DNA of 64,000 bases from Acidobacteriota bacterium (GTDB taxonomy: Bacteria > Acidobacteriota > Vicinamibacteria > Vicinamibacterales > JAKQTR01): contig JAKQTR010000039.1 of NCBI GenBank assembly GCA_029562975.1, positions 1 to 64,000 on the forward strand, written 5' to 3'. The notes under the pieces were generated by a model that worked only from the letters and a program-made list of their open reading frames with translations, was not told the origin of the DNA and searched no databases. Below, in pieces: positions 7,858 to 16,138 of the stretch (position 1 is its first letter; every line of letters starts with the position of its first letter). Position numbers and translations under genes: made by a program.

Positions 7858-8771
7858 CCCGGTCACCGGAGGAAAACCTCGCGCAGTCGATCCAGGCCCG
7901 GCTGAAGAACGCCGCCATCGAGGGCGGTCGCCCGTTCGTGGAACTGCTGGAGCTCTATGCGGTCGAGCGTTTCCTCCATCGCCTGGGTCGTTCGCGCCAG
8001 CGCGACCGCTTCGTCCTCAAGGGGGCGATGCTGCTGAGGCAATGGCTCGGAGCGCAAAGCCGGCCCACGCGCGACATCGATCTCCTGGGTCCCGTCGACC
8101 TCGATGCCACCGCGCTGCGCGCGGCCATCGCCGAGATCCTGAGCACCGAAGTCGAAGACGACGCGATCACGTTCGTCGAGGACTCGATTGCGGTGCGGCC
8201 GATCCGCGGACACTCCGCGGTGCTGGGCCTGCGTGCGAAGTTCGACGCCACGCTGGGGCGCGCGCGCCTGCGTTACCAGGTGGACGTGGGGCTCGGCGAT
8301 GCGGTCTTTCCTCCGGATGTCGAGATCATCCCGGGCGGACTGCTCGCCATGCCGATGGCCAGCGTGCGCGCCTACACGCCGTACTCCACGCTCGCGGAGA
8401 AGCTGGAAGCCGTCGTAGTGCTCGGCAACGCCAACAGCCGGACGAAGGACTACTACGACCTTTTCCAACTGTCTCGCGCGCTCAGCCTGGAAGGAGACCT
8501 GCTCGCCGAGTCGATCCGCCGTACCTTCGCACGCCGCGCCACGCCCGTCCCGCCGACGCCGCTGGAAGGCCTGAGCGATGCGTTCGCGAGGGATCCGCTC
8601 CACGCCGGGCGGTGGCGCGCCTTCCTCGACAAGGGCCACCTGGATGTCGCCGGGGAGGACTTCGTGCGCGTCGTCGCGGCCATCCGGGACTTTGCATCAC
8701 CGGTCCTCGACGCAGTCCGGGCGGAGTCTCCCTTCGACCGGCAGTGGCCGGCCGGAGGCCCGTGGCGATGA
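7854..8771 (+). CDS. abiEii: AbiEii-type nucleotidyltransferase toxin
   Basis: This 305-residue protein belongs to the AbiEii/MenT nucleotidyltransferase superfamily. The KGAMLLRQW segment starts at residue 56 and the metal-binding pair TRDIDLLG has D74 and D76. A later motif is RLRYQVDVGLGDAVF, and TKDYYDLFQLSR is typical of the C-terminal half. Family members arrest growth by adding nucleotides to targets such as tRNA. Length and motifs look complete, so it is probably active. It overlaps abiEi by 4 bases and hsdS by 4 bases, so toxin, antitoxin and specificity subunit share one transcript. It may stabilise the island or act when restriction fails. Confidence 0.82.
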   Translation: MTRSPEENLAQSIQARLKNAAIEGGRPFVELLELYAVERFLHRLGRSRQRDRFVLKGAMLLRQWLGAQSRPTRDIDLLGPVDLDATALRAAIAEILSTEVEDDAITFVEDSIAVRPIRGHSAVLGLRAKFDATLGRARLRYQVDVGLGDAVFPPDVEIIPGGLLAMPMASVRAYTPYSTLAEKLEAVVVLGNANSRTKDYYDLFQLSRALSLEGDLLAESIRRTFARRATPVPPTPLEGLSDAFARDPLHAGRWRAFLDKGHLDVAGEDFVRVVAAIRDFASPVLDAVRAESPFDRQWPAGGPWR

Positions 8772-10087
8772 GTGCTCTGCGGCGGTTCAAGCCGTACCCC
8801 GCCTACAAGGACTCGGGTGTCGAGTGGCTGGGAGAGATTCCGGTGCATTGGGAGGTGAAGCGGCTGAAGTATGTCGCGCCTGCTCGGGTCAGCAAGCTGG
8901 AGGTCAAGCCGGACGACGCTGTCTACGTTGGGCTCGAACACGTTGATTCGTGGACCGGACGGCTGCTGCTTGAAAACCAGCCCGAGAGCGTGGAGAGCGT
9001 CGTCGGCTCTTTCAAGGCCGGCGATGTGCTAATCGGGAAGTTGCGCCCGTATCTCGCCAAGGTGGCCAGTCCAGGCTTTGACGGTGTGTGCTCCAGCGAA
9101 ATCCTGCCGCTGCGTCCAAGCGCCGGGTGTTCTCAGAGTTATCTGATGTACGAGCTGCTCAATGCTTCGTACATCCAGTGGCTCGATGCGCTGACCTACG
9201 GCACGAAGATGCCTCGAGTCAGCCCTGATCAGGTCGGTGTTAGTTTCGTGACTGTGCCCCCCGTCCCCGAGCAGCGCGCCATCGCCGCGTTCCTCGACCG
9301 CGAGACGGCGCGGATCGATGCGCTGATGACAAAGAAGGAGCGGCTGCTCGAGCTGCTGCAGGAGAAGCGCACCGCCCTCATCACCCGCGCCGTCACCAGG
9401 GGCCTCGACCCGACCGTCCCCATGAAGGACTCCGGCGTCGAGTGGCTGGGCGAGATTCCGGCGCATTGGGAGGCTGCCCGGATGTGGCGAATCGGCCGGG
9501 CGGTGAGCGGGGGCACACCAGCACGCGAGGAGCGAGCGTACTGGGACGGTGGGATTCCTTGGGTGTCTCCGAAGGATATGAAGCGCCGTGTAATCGATTC
9601 TTCGGCAGACACGGTAACCGAACAAGCAGTTCACGAAACAGGAATCCATCTCATTGAGCCGCCGGTCGTACTGATCGTCGTGAGGGGCATGATCCTCGCT
9701 CACAGTTTTCCGGTGGCTTGCACGAGCGTGCCCGTGACGATCAATCAGGACATGAAGGCCCTGATCTTTCGACAGGACATCGAACCCTTCTTCATGGCGT
9801 GGGTATTCGAGGGTATCGGGAAGGCACTTCTAACAGCGATTGTGGAAGAGGCAGCACACGGCACGAGAGCGATCCGAATGGACCAGTGGAGGTTCGTAAC
9901 CGTACCGGTTCCACCCCGTAGCGAGCAGCGCGCCATTGCCGCCTTCCTCGATCGCGAGACCGCCCGCATCGACGCCCTCATCGCCAAGGTCCGCGAGGCC
10001 ATCGAGCGCCTCAAGGAACTCCGCACCGCGCTCATCTCCGCCGCGGTGACGGGGAAGATCGACGTGCGGGAGGAGGCGATCGCGTGA
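8768..10087 (+). CDS. hsdS: Type I restriction-modification specificity subunit
   Basis: This 439-residue protein has the HsdS two-half layout. KDSGVEWLGEIP opens each half (residue 14 region and again after M219). Each variable target-recognition domain is followed by a conserved helical spacer (PEQRAIAAFLDRETARIDAL). The two target-recognition domains read the two halves of a split DNA site. They are visibly less GC-rich and use different codons from the conserved blocks, as expected when they are exchanged between strains. The ATG overlaps the abiEii stop. It should form a complex with the HsdM and HsdR encoded on either side. Confidence 0.9.
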   Translation: MSALRRFKPYPAYKDSGVEWLGEIPVHWEVKRLKYVAPARVSKLEVKPDDAVYVGLEHVDSWTGRLLLENQPESVESVVGSFKAGDVLIGKLRPYLAKVASPGFDGVCSSEILPLRPSAGCSQSYLMYELLNASYIQWLDALTYGTKMPRVSPDQVGVSFVTVPPVPEQRAIAAFLDRETARIDALMTKKERLLELLQEKRTALITRAVTRGLDPTVPMKDSGVEWLGEIPAHWEAARMWRIGRAVSGGTPAREERAYWDGGIPWVSPKDMKRRVIDSSADTVTEQAVHETGIHLIEPPVVLIVVRGMILAHSFPVACTSVPVTINQDMKALIFRQDIEPFFMAWVFEGIGKALLTAIVEEAAHGTRAIRMDQWRFVTVPVPPRSEQRAIAAFLDRETARIDALIAKVREAIERLKELRTALISAAVTGKIDVREEAIA

Positions 10088-10108
10088 CCGGCCGCAGTCT
10101 GCCTTTTT

Positions 10109-10166
10109 TTGTTTTCGAATCCTGGCTGATACGCTAATATGCCTCGCGGCTGTTTTCACGGCCGCA
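10109..10166 (+). promoter_or_regulatory. Possible internal promoter and hairpin before the Fic gene
   Basis: After the hsdS stop comes an AT-rich run with a T7 tract. A -10-like TAATAT lies at 10135-10140 and a weak -35 (TTTCGA, 10113-10118) 16 bases upstream. A hairpin with a 7-bp stem (10146-10152 with 10160-10166, one G-T pair) follows, then the ribosome-binding site AAGGGAG. This could be a second promoter for fic-hsdR or partial termination after hsdS. Confidence 0.35.
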
Positions 10167-10179
10167 AACAAGGGAGCCG

Positions 10180-11370
10180 GTGGCGACCGCGCAAGCTCAA
10201 CGCCAGCCGCACGGCCGCAGCGTCCGCTGCCCCGGCGGCTATCGGGCGTACGTGCCCCATCCGCTGCCGCCCCGCCTCGCCTGGAGCGACGGGCTGGCGG
10301 CGACGCTCTCGCGCGCGGATCTGGCGATGGGCCGGCTCGCAGGCGAGGGGCGGCGGCTGCCGAACCCCCACCTGCTCATCAGGCCCTTCGTACGGCGCGA
10401 GGCGGTGCTGTCAAGCCGCATCGAGGGCACGCAGGCGACGCTCGGCGAAGTGCTCGCCGCTGAGGCCGGGGCGGCCGTCGAGCGCAGCCCGGAGGACCTG
10501 CGCGAGGTCGCCAACTACGTGGCCGCGCTCGAGTTCGGCGTCGCCCGTCTGGCGGAGCTGCCGCTCTCGCTGCGACTGGTCAGGGAGCTGCACGAGAGGC
10601 TCATGCGCGGCGTGCGCGGCGATGCAGCGACACCTGGCGAGTTCCGTCGCAGCCAGAACTGGATTGGCCCGCCGGGCTCTACGCTCGCCGACGCGAGCTT
10701 CGTGCCGCCGCCTCCGGACCGGCTGATGGATTGCCTCGGCGCATGGGAGACGTTCCTGCACGACGAGTCGCTGCCGCCGCTCGTCCACGCGGCGCTCGCG
10801 CACTCGCAGTTCGAGGCGATCCATCCGTTTCTCGACGGCAACGGCCGCGTAGGCCGCCTGCTCATCACGCTGCTGCTCGTCGAGCGCCATGTGCTCCCGT
10901 CGCCGCTGCTCTACCTCAGCGCCTACTTCGAGGCCACGCGTCCGGAGTACTACGCACGCCTCTCCGGGGTGACCGCGCGCGGCGAATGGGAGGAATGGCT
11001 CACCTACTTCCTGCGCGGTGTGGCGGGACAGGCGGAGGACGCCCTCGGACGCATCCAGCGCATCGACGCGCTGGTTGCCGGCTGGCGCGAGCGGCTCGCG
11101 CAGGGGTCAACGCGCGTGCCCGGGCGCGCGCTCGATCTGTTCGTCGAAAACCCCTTCTGGACGGTGAACAGGCTCGCCGGGCGGCTCGGCGTGGCCTTCA
11201 CCACCGCCCAACGTGGCGTCGATCGGCTCGAAGCCGCAGGCATGGTCGCGCTCGCCGGCCAGGCCAGGCGCAACCGCGTCTACTGCGCGCGCGCGCTCCT
11301 CGACATCCTCGAAGAGCCACCGCGGCTGCCCGTCGCTGAACGCCCGCGCCCGAACAGGAGACAGCTGTGA
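10180..11370 (+). CDS. Fic-domain protein (putative AMPylase)
   Basis: This 396-residue protein has the full Fic catalytic motif HPFLDGNGRVGR, with the catalytic His at residue 215. An N-terminal Fic_N region carries the inhibitory helix motif SSRIEGT (S78 to T84). Its Glu82 is expected to keep the enzyme in check from within. The C-terminal 100 residues form a winged-helix-like domain (NRLAGRLGVAFTTAQRGVDRLE), giving the common Fic plus DNA-binding layout. Fic enzymes transfer AMP from ATP to a protein target. The start is GTG 10180 with AAGGGAG upstream. The hsdR start overlaps its stop, so it is co-expressed with the nuclease. Its target is unknown. Confidence 0.85.
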   Translation: MATAQAQRQPHGRSVRCPGGYRAYVPHPLPPRLAWSDGLAATLSRADLAMGRLAGEGRRLPNPHLLIRPFVRREAVLSSRIEGTQATLGEVLAAEAGAAVERSPEDLREVANYVAALEFGVARLAELPLSLRLVRELHERLMRGVRGDAATPGEFRRSQNWIGPPGSTLADASFVPPPPDRLMDCLGAWETFLHDESLPPLVHAALAHSQFEAIHPFLDGNGRVGRLLITLLLVERHVLPSPLLYLSAYFEATRPEYYARLSGVTARGEWEEWLTYFLRGVAGQAEDALGRIQRIDALVAGWRERLAQGSTRVPGRALDLFVENPFWTVNRLAGRLGVAFTTAQRGVDRLEAAGMVALAGQARRNRVYCARALLDILEEPPRLPVAERPRPNRRQL

Positions 11371-14300
11371 GCCCCGAGATTTCCGAGCGCGCCTTCGAGC
11401 TGGCGATCGAGTGCGGGCTGCTGCAGCACGGTCGCGACGCCTGCGCCGGCGCTGCGCCGACGGTGCGCGAGACCCCGCCGCCCTACGGCGAGAGCCCGCC
11501 GGGCGGCTACCGCAGGCGGCGCCCCGAGGACTACGACCGCACGCTCTGCCTCCTGCCGCGCGACGCGCTGGACTTCGTCCTCGCCACGCAGCCGAAGGAG
11601 TGGAAGAGGCTCGAACAGCACCACGGCACGGCGGTGCGGGAGCAGTTCCTCAAGCGCCTCGCTGCCGAGATCGCACGGCGCGGCGCGCTCGACGTGCTGC
11701 GCAACGGCCTCAAGGACTCGGGTTGCAAATTCAGGCTCGCGTACTTCCGCCCCGCGAGCGGGCTCAACGAGGAGACGCGGCGCCTGCACGCGGCAAACCT
11801 CTTCTCCGTGGTCCGGCAGCTTCGCTACAGCACGAAGAACGAGAACAGCCTCGATCTGGCGCTCTTCCTCAACGGCATCCCGATCTTCACCGCCGAGCTC
11901 AAGAACCCGCTCACCGGACAGGACGTCGAGGACGCGATCCGGCAGTACAAGACCGATCGCGATCCGCGCGAGCCGCTGCTCGCCTACCGCCGCTGCCTCG
12001 CGCACTTCGCGGTGGACCCGGACCTGGTCTACGTGACGACGCGCCTCGCCGGCGCGCGGACGCGTTTCCTGCCCTTCAACCAGGGCAAGTTCGGCGGCGC
12101 CGGCAACCCGCCCGTGCCACCCACGCGGAAGGGCTACGCGACGTCGTACCTCTGGGAGGAGACCTGGGCACGCGACAGCGTGCTCGATCTCGTGCGCCAG
12201 TTCATCCACGAAGTGGAGGAGGAAGACGACAAGGGCAGGAAGACGGGCGCGCGCTACATCATCTTCCCGCGCTACCAGCAGCTCGACTGCGTGCGCAGGC
12301 TCGTCGCCGACGCCCGCGCGCGCGGCGCGGGGCAGCGCTACCTCGTCCAGCACTCGGCCGGCAGCGGCAAGAGCTTCACCATCGCCTGGCTCGCCCACCA
12401 GCTCTCGACGCTGCACGACGCGAGCGATCGGCGCGTCTTCGATTCGATCGTGGTGATCACCGATCGCCGCGTGCTCGACCGCCAGCTCCAGACCACGATG
12501 CGCCAGTTCGAGCAGACGCTCGGCGTGGTCGAGAACATCGACACCACGTCACGCCAGCTCAAGGAGGCGCTCGAGTCGGGCAAGACGATCATCGTCACGA
12601 CGCTGCAGAAGTTCCCGGTGATCGCCAGGGAGATCGACGAGCTGCCGGGCAAGCGCTTCGCCGTCATCGTCGACGAGGCGCACTCTTCCCAGTCGGGCGA
12701 GAGCACGAAGAGCCTCAAGGCCGTACTCGCCTCCGGCTCGCTCGAGGAGGCGGAATCGGAAGAGGCGGGAGCGGCGACGCCGGAGGAGGAGCTGGAGAAC
12801 ACGGTCCTCGCGGAGATGGAGCGGCGCGGGCGCCTGCCGAACGTCTCCACCTTCGCCTTCACCGCCACGCCGAAACCGAAGACGCTGGAGCTGTTCGGCG
12901 TGAAACGCGCCGACGGCACGTTCGGCCCGTTCCACCTCTACAGCATGCGGCAGGCGATCGAGGAAGGGTTCATCCTCGACGTGCTGGAGAGTTATTCGAC
13001 CTACAAGGCCTATTGGCGGCTCCTGAAGACGGTCGAGACCGATCCGCGCTACGACAGGAAGAAGGCCGAGTACCTGCTCAAGTCGTTCGCGGAGCTGCAC
13101 CCGCACGCGATCGGCGAGAAGGTGAGGCTCTGCGTCGAGCACTTCGCAGCACACACGCAGGGCGAGATCGGAGGAAAGGCGAAGGCGATGATCGTGACGC
13201 GGTCGCGCCTGCACGCGGTGCGCTATCGGCTCGCAATCGATCGCTGCCTCGCCGAGCGCGGCTACCCGTTCAAGGTGCTCGTGGCGTTCTCCGGGACCGT
13301 GCAGGACGGCGGGCAGGCCTACACCGAGGCCAACATGAACGGCTTCCCGGAGGCACAAACCGCCAGGACCTTCGAGCGCCCCGAATACCGGTTCCTCGTC
13401 GTCGCCAACAAGTTCCAGACAGGCTTCGACCAGCCGCTGCTCCACACGATGTACGTGGACAAGAAGCTGGGCGGCGTGAACGCGGTGCAGACGCTCTCGC
13501 GCCTGAACCGCACGCACCCGGGGAAGAAGAACACGCTGGTGCTCGACTTCGCCAACGAGGCCGACGAGATCAAAGCGGCCTTCGAGCCGTACTACGAGAC
13601 CACGCTGCTCTCGGAGGCCACCGACCCGAACCTGCTCTACGAGATCCAGACGCGCCTCGCGGCGTTCCCGGTCTATGCCGAGGCCGACGTCAACGCCTTC
13701 GCGACGCTGTACTTCGATCCTAGGGCGGCGCAGGATCGGCTCTACGCCGTCCTGGCGCCGCCGGTGGAGCGCTTCGGGGAGTTGCCAGAGGACGAACGTG
13801 CGGACTTCCGGGGCCAGCTCACCGACTACGTCCGGCTCTACGCGTTTCTCGCCCAGGTGCTGACCTTCGCCGACGCCGACCTCGAGAAGCTCTACGTCTT
13901 CGCACGCCACCTGCGGCGGCTTCTGCCCGCGGACCGCGACGTGCTGCCGCGCGAGGTGCAGCAGAACATCGACATGGAGTCGTACCGCATCCAACAGACC
14001 GGAAGCGGGAAGATCGCGCTCGAGCGCAGGCCGGGCGTGGTGGATCCGGCTGGGAGCCGGACGTCTCACGGCAGGGCGCCCGAGGAGCTGGAGTCTCTCT
14101 CGCGCATCATCGCCGAGCTGAACGAGCGCTTCGGGCTCAACCTCGGCCCCGAGCACCGCGTGACGCTCGGCCAGATGATGGCGAAGCTCGACGATGACGC
14201 CGGGCTCGACGCGGCGGCGCGCGTGAACACGCGCGAGAACGTGCGCCTCACCTTCGACCAGAAGGTCGAGCACGTGATCCAGGAGATCGTCGACTCGAAC

Positions 14301-14900
14301 TTCGAGCTGTACAAGCGCATCACCGACGACCGGGCGTTCGGCGAGGTGATCAAGAACTTCCTCTTCGACCAGTACCTGCGCGCCCACCGCAACGCCGAGG
14401 CGCTGATCAAGCGCGGCGAGTCGAAGACGCTGGAGTTCAAGTCGACGCTGCGCTGGAGCCTCAAGGAGGACCGGCAGGACGACAAGGGCGTGACGCACGC
14501 GGCGCTCAAGACGATTGCCGCCTTCCTGAACACGGAGGGCGGAGATCTGCTGATTGGCGCGGCCGATGACGGCTCGATCGTCGGGATCGAGCGCGACCGG
14601 CTCGAGACCGACGACAAGTTCGTGCGTCACCTCGCCCAGGCGGTGCGCAACGGCCTCGGCGATCGCGCCGGGACCTGCATCGATCCGAAGATGCAGGTCG
14701 TCCAGGGAAAGACCGTGTGCGTGGTGAGCTGCCAGCGCAGCCCGGAGCCTGTCTTCCTGAAATGGAAGGGGCTCGAGGCGGCGCCCGAAGGCGACTTCTT
14801 CGTCCGAAGCGGCCCCGGCACGGTGAAGCTGCCGCCCGAAAGCGCCCGCGAGTACATCCGGACGCGCTTCGAGGCCCGAGGCGCGCACAGGGAGTCGTGA
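11367..14900 (+). CDS. hsdR: Type I restriction endonuclease R subunit fused to an AlbA_2 (Schlafen-type) domain
   Basis: This 1177-residue motor and nuclease subunit has a PD-(D/E)xK-type nuclease core with D163 and the E177-L178-K179 triplet. The SF2 translocase has a Walker A HSAGSGKS (K335), DEAH at residues 436-439 and a TATPKPK motif III. A long helical C-terminal part follows. Residues from about 1015 onward leave the HsdR family and match an AlbA_2 putative DNA-binding domain: RGESKTLEFKSTLRW, then FLNTEGGDLLIGAADDGSIVGIE and a DFFVRSG strand. The sequence is continuous with no frameshift, so the fusion looks genuine. The GTG start overlaps the Fic stop. An IS3 remnant begins right after the stop. 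Confidence 0.9.
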   Translation: MSPEISERAFELAIECGLLQHGRDACAGAAPTVRETPPPYGESPPGGYRRRRPEDYDRTLCLLPRDALDFVLATQPKEWKRLEQHHGTAVREQFLKRLAAEIARRGALDVLRNGLKDSGCKFRLAYFRPASGLNEETRRLHAANLFSVVRQLRYSTKNENSLDLALFLNGIPIFTAELKNPLTGQDVEDAIRQYKTDRDPREPLLAYRRCLAHFAVDPDLVYVTTRLAGARTRFLPFNQGKFGGAGNPPVPPTRKGYATSYLWEETWARDSVLDLVRQFIHEVEEEDDKGRKTGARYIIFPRYQQLDCVRRLVADARARGAGQRYLVQHSAGSGKSFTIAWLAHQLSTLHDASDRRVFDSIVVITDRRVLDRQLQTTMRQFEQTLGVVENIDTTSRQLKEALESGKTIIVTTLQKFPVIAREIDELPGKRFAVIVDEAHSSQSGESTKSLKAVLASGSLEEAESEEAGAATPEEELENTVLAEMERRGRLPNVSTFAFTATPKPKTLELFGVKRADGTFGPFHLYSMRQAIEEGFILDVLESYSTYKAYWRLLKTVETDPRYDRKKAEYLLKSFAELHPHAIGEKVRLCVEHFAAHTQGEIGGKAKAMIVTRSRLHAVRYRLAIDRCLAERGYPFKVLVAFSGTVQDGGQAYTEANMNGFPEAQTARTFERPEYRFLVVANKFQTGFDQPLLHTMYVDKKLGGVNAVQTLSRLNRTHPGKKNTLVLDFANEADEIKAAFEPYYETTLLSEATDPNLLYEIQTRLAAFPVYAEADVNAFATLYFDPRAAQDRLYAVLAPPVERFGELPEDERADFRGQLTDYVRLYAFLAQVLTFADADLEKLYVFARHLRRLLPADRDVLPREVQQNIDMESYRIQQTGSGKIALERRPGVVDPAGSRTSHGRAPEELESLSRIIAELNERFGLNLGPEHRVTLGQMMAKLDDDAGLDAAARVNTRENVRLTFDQKVEHVIQEIVDSNFELYKRITDDRAFGEVIKNFLFDQYLRAHRNAEALIKRGESKTLEFKSTLRWSLKEDRQDDKGVTHAALKTIAAFLNTEGGDLLIGAADDGSIVGIERDRLETDDKFVRHLAQAVRNGLGDRAGTCIDPKMQVVQGKTVCVVSCQRSPEPVFLKWKGLEAAPEGDFFVRSGPGTVKLPPESAREYIRTRFEARGAHRES

Positions 14901-14904
14901 TGCA

Positions 14905-15080
14905 GCTGCGATTCAGTACGATCGCCTCGAGGCCAGACAGCCGCATCGGGCGTAGAACGTGCTTCCCATTCACGCCGTAGCCCGCCTGCCCCAGCGCGAC
15001 CCGCATGCGTCGCGACCCGCATGCGTCGCGGCCCGCAGAACGGCGCCGCCGCGTCCCGGTCGTCCAGCACCCGTATCGGG
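14905..15080 (-). pseudogene. IS3-family transposase (orfB) remnant, frameshifted
   Basis: On the minus strand the sequence encodes AAPFCGPRRMRVA in one frame and CGSRRMRVALGQAGYGVNGK followed by MRLSGLEAI in the next. This is the HTH_21/linker block of IS3-type orfB transposases (PFYGSRRM ... RLMRxxGLEAIYPRP). The frame change coincides with a 16-bp tandem duplication at 14996-15027. The catalytic DDE part is gone, cut off at the hsdR 3' end. It marks the spot where the restriction operon joined neighbouring DNA. Confidence 0.55.
14996..15027. repeat. 16-bp tandem duplication inside the IS3 remnant
   Basis: Two adjacent perfect copies of GCGACCCGCATGCGTC lie at 14996-15011 and 15012-15027. 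Sixteen is not a multiple of three, so the duplication shifts the transposase frame. Slippage is a simple cause. Confidence 0.8.
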
Positions 15081-15128
15081 GTGAGCGCCGTTTCGCCGAC
15101 TGCGGCCGGCGGACAGGGGACCGATCAG

Positions 15129-15342
15129 GGCTCCAGGCCCAGGCGCCGCACGATGGGCGGAAAGCGCGGGTCTTCGCGCAGCGCGTCGGCGAACGGGTCG
15201 GCCACGATCGACGTCGCGTGGATGTCGCGCTCGGCAATGGCCCGCTCCAGCGCGGCAAACGCGCGCCGAGGTCGCCTCCGCTGCCCGCCAGCGGCGCTCG
15301 TAGAGGCCCTGCACCAGGGCGAGGACGGCGAGCGCTGCGGCG
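15129..15342 (-). pseudogene. Rearranged partial copy of the downstream BTAD/TPR regulator gene
   Basis: Bases 15129-15265 are essentially identical to 16551-16686, which encode the C-terminal end of the regulator. Without a break, about 15262-15342 then match roughly 17171-17264, an internal TPR segment of the same gene, with a few mismatches. About 485 bp between the two parts are missing. The junction lies in a short GCGCG-type repeat, which fits slippage or a microhomology-driven deletion after duplication. The copy is too short to work. It sits just inside the right island boundary while the intact gene lies just outside. Confidence 0.75.
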
Positions 15343-15391
15343 TGCCAACGCCGCCTTGCCTCGGTCGGGCGATCCCGCTACCATCAGGACC

Positions 15392-15907
15392 GTGCAGGAA
15401 GTCGCCAGGCTGCTGAACAGCATGCGCGAGGCGGGCATCATCGAGGACTACGCCCTCTTCGGAGCAGCGGCTCAGATGCGCTACACGGAGGCGGTCGCAA
15501 CGCTGGACGCCGACGTCCTGGTTGTCACGGCGACACCTGATCGCCTCGATGCGTTGGAACCGATTTACGCCTACTGCCGTGAGCGCGGGTACACGCCCGA
15601 GGGGGAAGCGGTTCGCGTCGGTGCCTGGCCAGTCCAGTTCATCCCGGTGTTCAGCTCGCTGACACGCGAGGCCGTGAGCCTTGCGGATACGGCGGACTTC
15701 GAAGGGGTGCCGTTCCGGGTCACCGGAGCGGCCCATCTCGCGGTCATCGCGCTCAGCGTCGGCCGCCCAAAGGACTTCGCACGAGTGCTGGAGCTGCTCG
15801 AGTCGGGGGCGGCCACGCAGGACGACATCGGCGCTCTAGCTGCGCGGCATGGATTGGCTGAAACGTGGACGCGATTCCGCCGGAAGTTCCTCGATGACCG
15901 AGACTGA
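15392..15907 (+). CDS. Small AbiEii-like nucleotidyltransferase
   Basis: This 171-residue protein resembles the short nucleotidyltransferase-fold proteins often paired with a tiny partner gene. It has YALFGAAAQMRYTEAV, then the metal-site-like LDADVLVVT, then WPVQFIPVFSSLTREAV and VGRPKDFARVLELLES near the end. Compared with canonical enzymes, the GxS...DxD signature is weak (FGAAAQM; LDADV). GTG 15392 gives the family-like N-terminus (VQEVARLLNSM); the frame is open further upstream but there runs through the regulator-copy debris. The next gene overlaps it by 14 bases. A toxin-antitoxin or abortive-infection role is inferred from fold and pairing only. Confidence 0.6.
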   Translation: MQEVARLLNSMREAGIIEDYALFGAAAQMRYTEAVATLDADVLVVTATPDRLDALEPIYAYCRERGYTPEGEAVRVGAWPVQFIPVFSSLTREAVSLADTADFEGVPFRVTGAAHLAVIALSVGRPKDFARVLELLESGAATQDDIGALAARHGLAETWTRFRRKFLDDRD

Positions 15908-16088
15908 ACGGCTGCTGAGGCGGCAAGCGGAATGGCAGAAGACCCGCCAGGCGGCACCGTGGCCGGAAAAGATCCGGCTGGTTGAACGGATGCGTCCGTC
16001 AATCGAGGCGATCCGGGGGGAACGAAAGCGCCACTTGAACCCGGGGATTCCCCAACTCGCGAACAGCGGACGATCTACTCCCGTTTGA
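15894..16088 (+). CDS. Short partner of the nucleotidyltransferase
   Basis: This 64-residue basic protein (MTETERLLRRQAEWQ, then PWPEKIRLVERMRPSIEAI) overlaps the nucleotidyltransferase by 14 bases. Small proteins with the EKIRxxERMR pattern commonly accompany such nucleotidyltransferases. The last 18 residues (NPGIPQLANSG...) look foreign to the family. The stop lies only 13 bases before the decayed tRNA-Gln repeat, so the natural 3' end may have been replaced at the island junction. Role unknown; an antitoxin-like partner is plausible. Confidence 0.5.
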   Translation: MTETERLLRRQAEWQKTRQAAPWPEKIRLVERMRPSIEAIRGERKRHLNPGIPQLANSGRSTPV

Positions 16089-16100
16089 TCCGAGTCCTCA

Positions 16101-16138
16101 ATCACGTCGTCGGTACTCGAAGCCCTGCCTCCCGGCCA
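16101..16138 (+). repeat. Decayed copy of the tRNA-Gln 3' end (right attachment-like repeat)
   Basis: It aligns without gaps to 811-848 at 30 of 38 positions, with the closest match in the last 16 bases (CCCTGCCTCCCGGCCA against CCCTGCCTCCCAGCCA). T-arm positions have changed, so it cannot be a working tRNA end. It bounds about 15.3 kb of accessory DNA together with the left copy. Confidence 0.6.
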
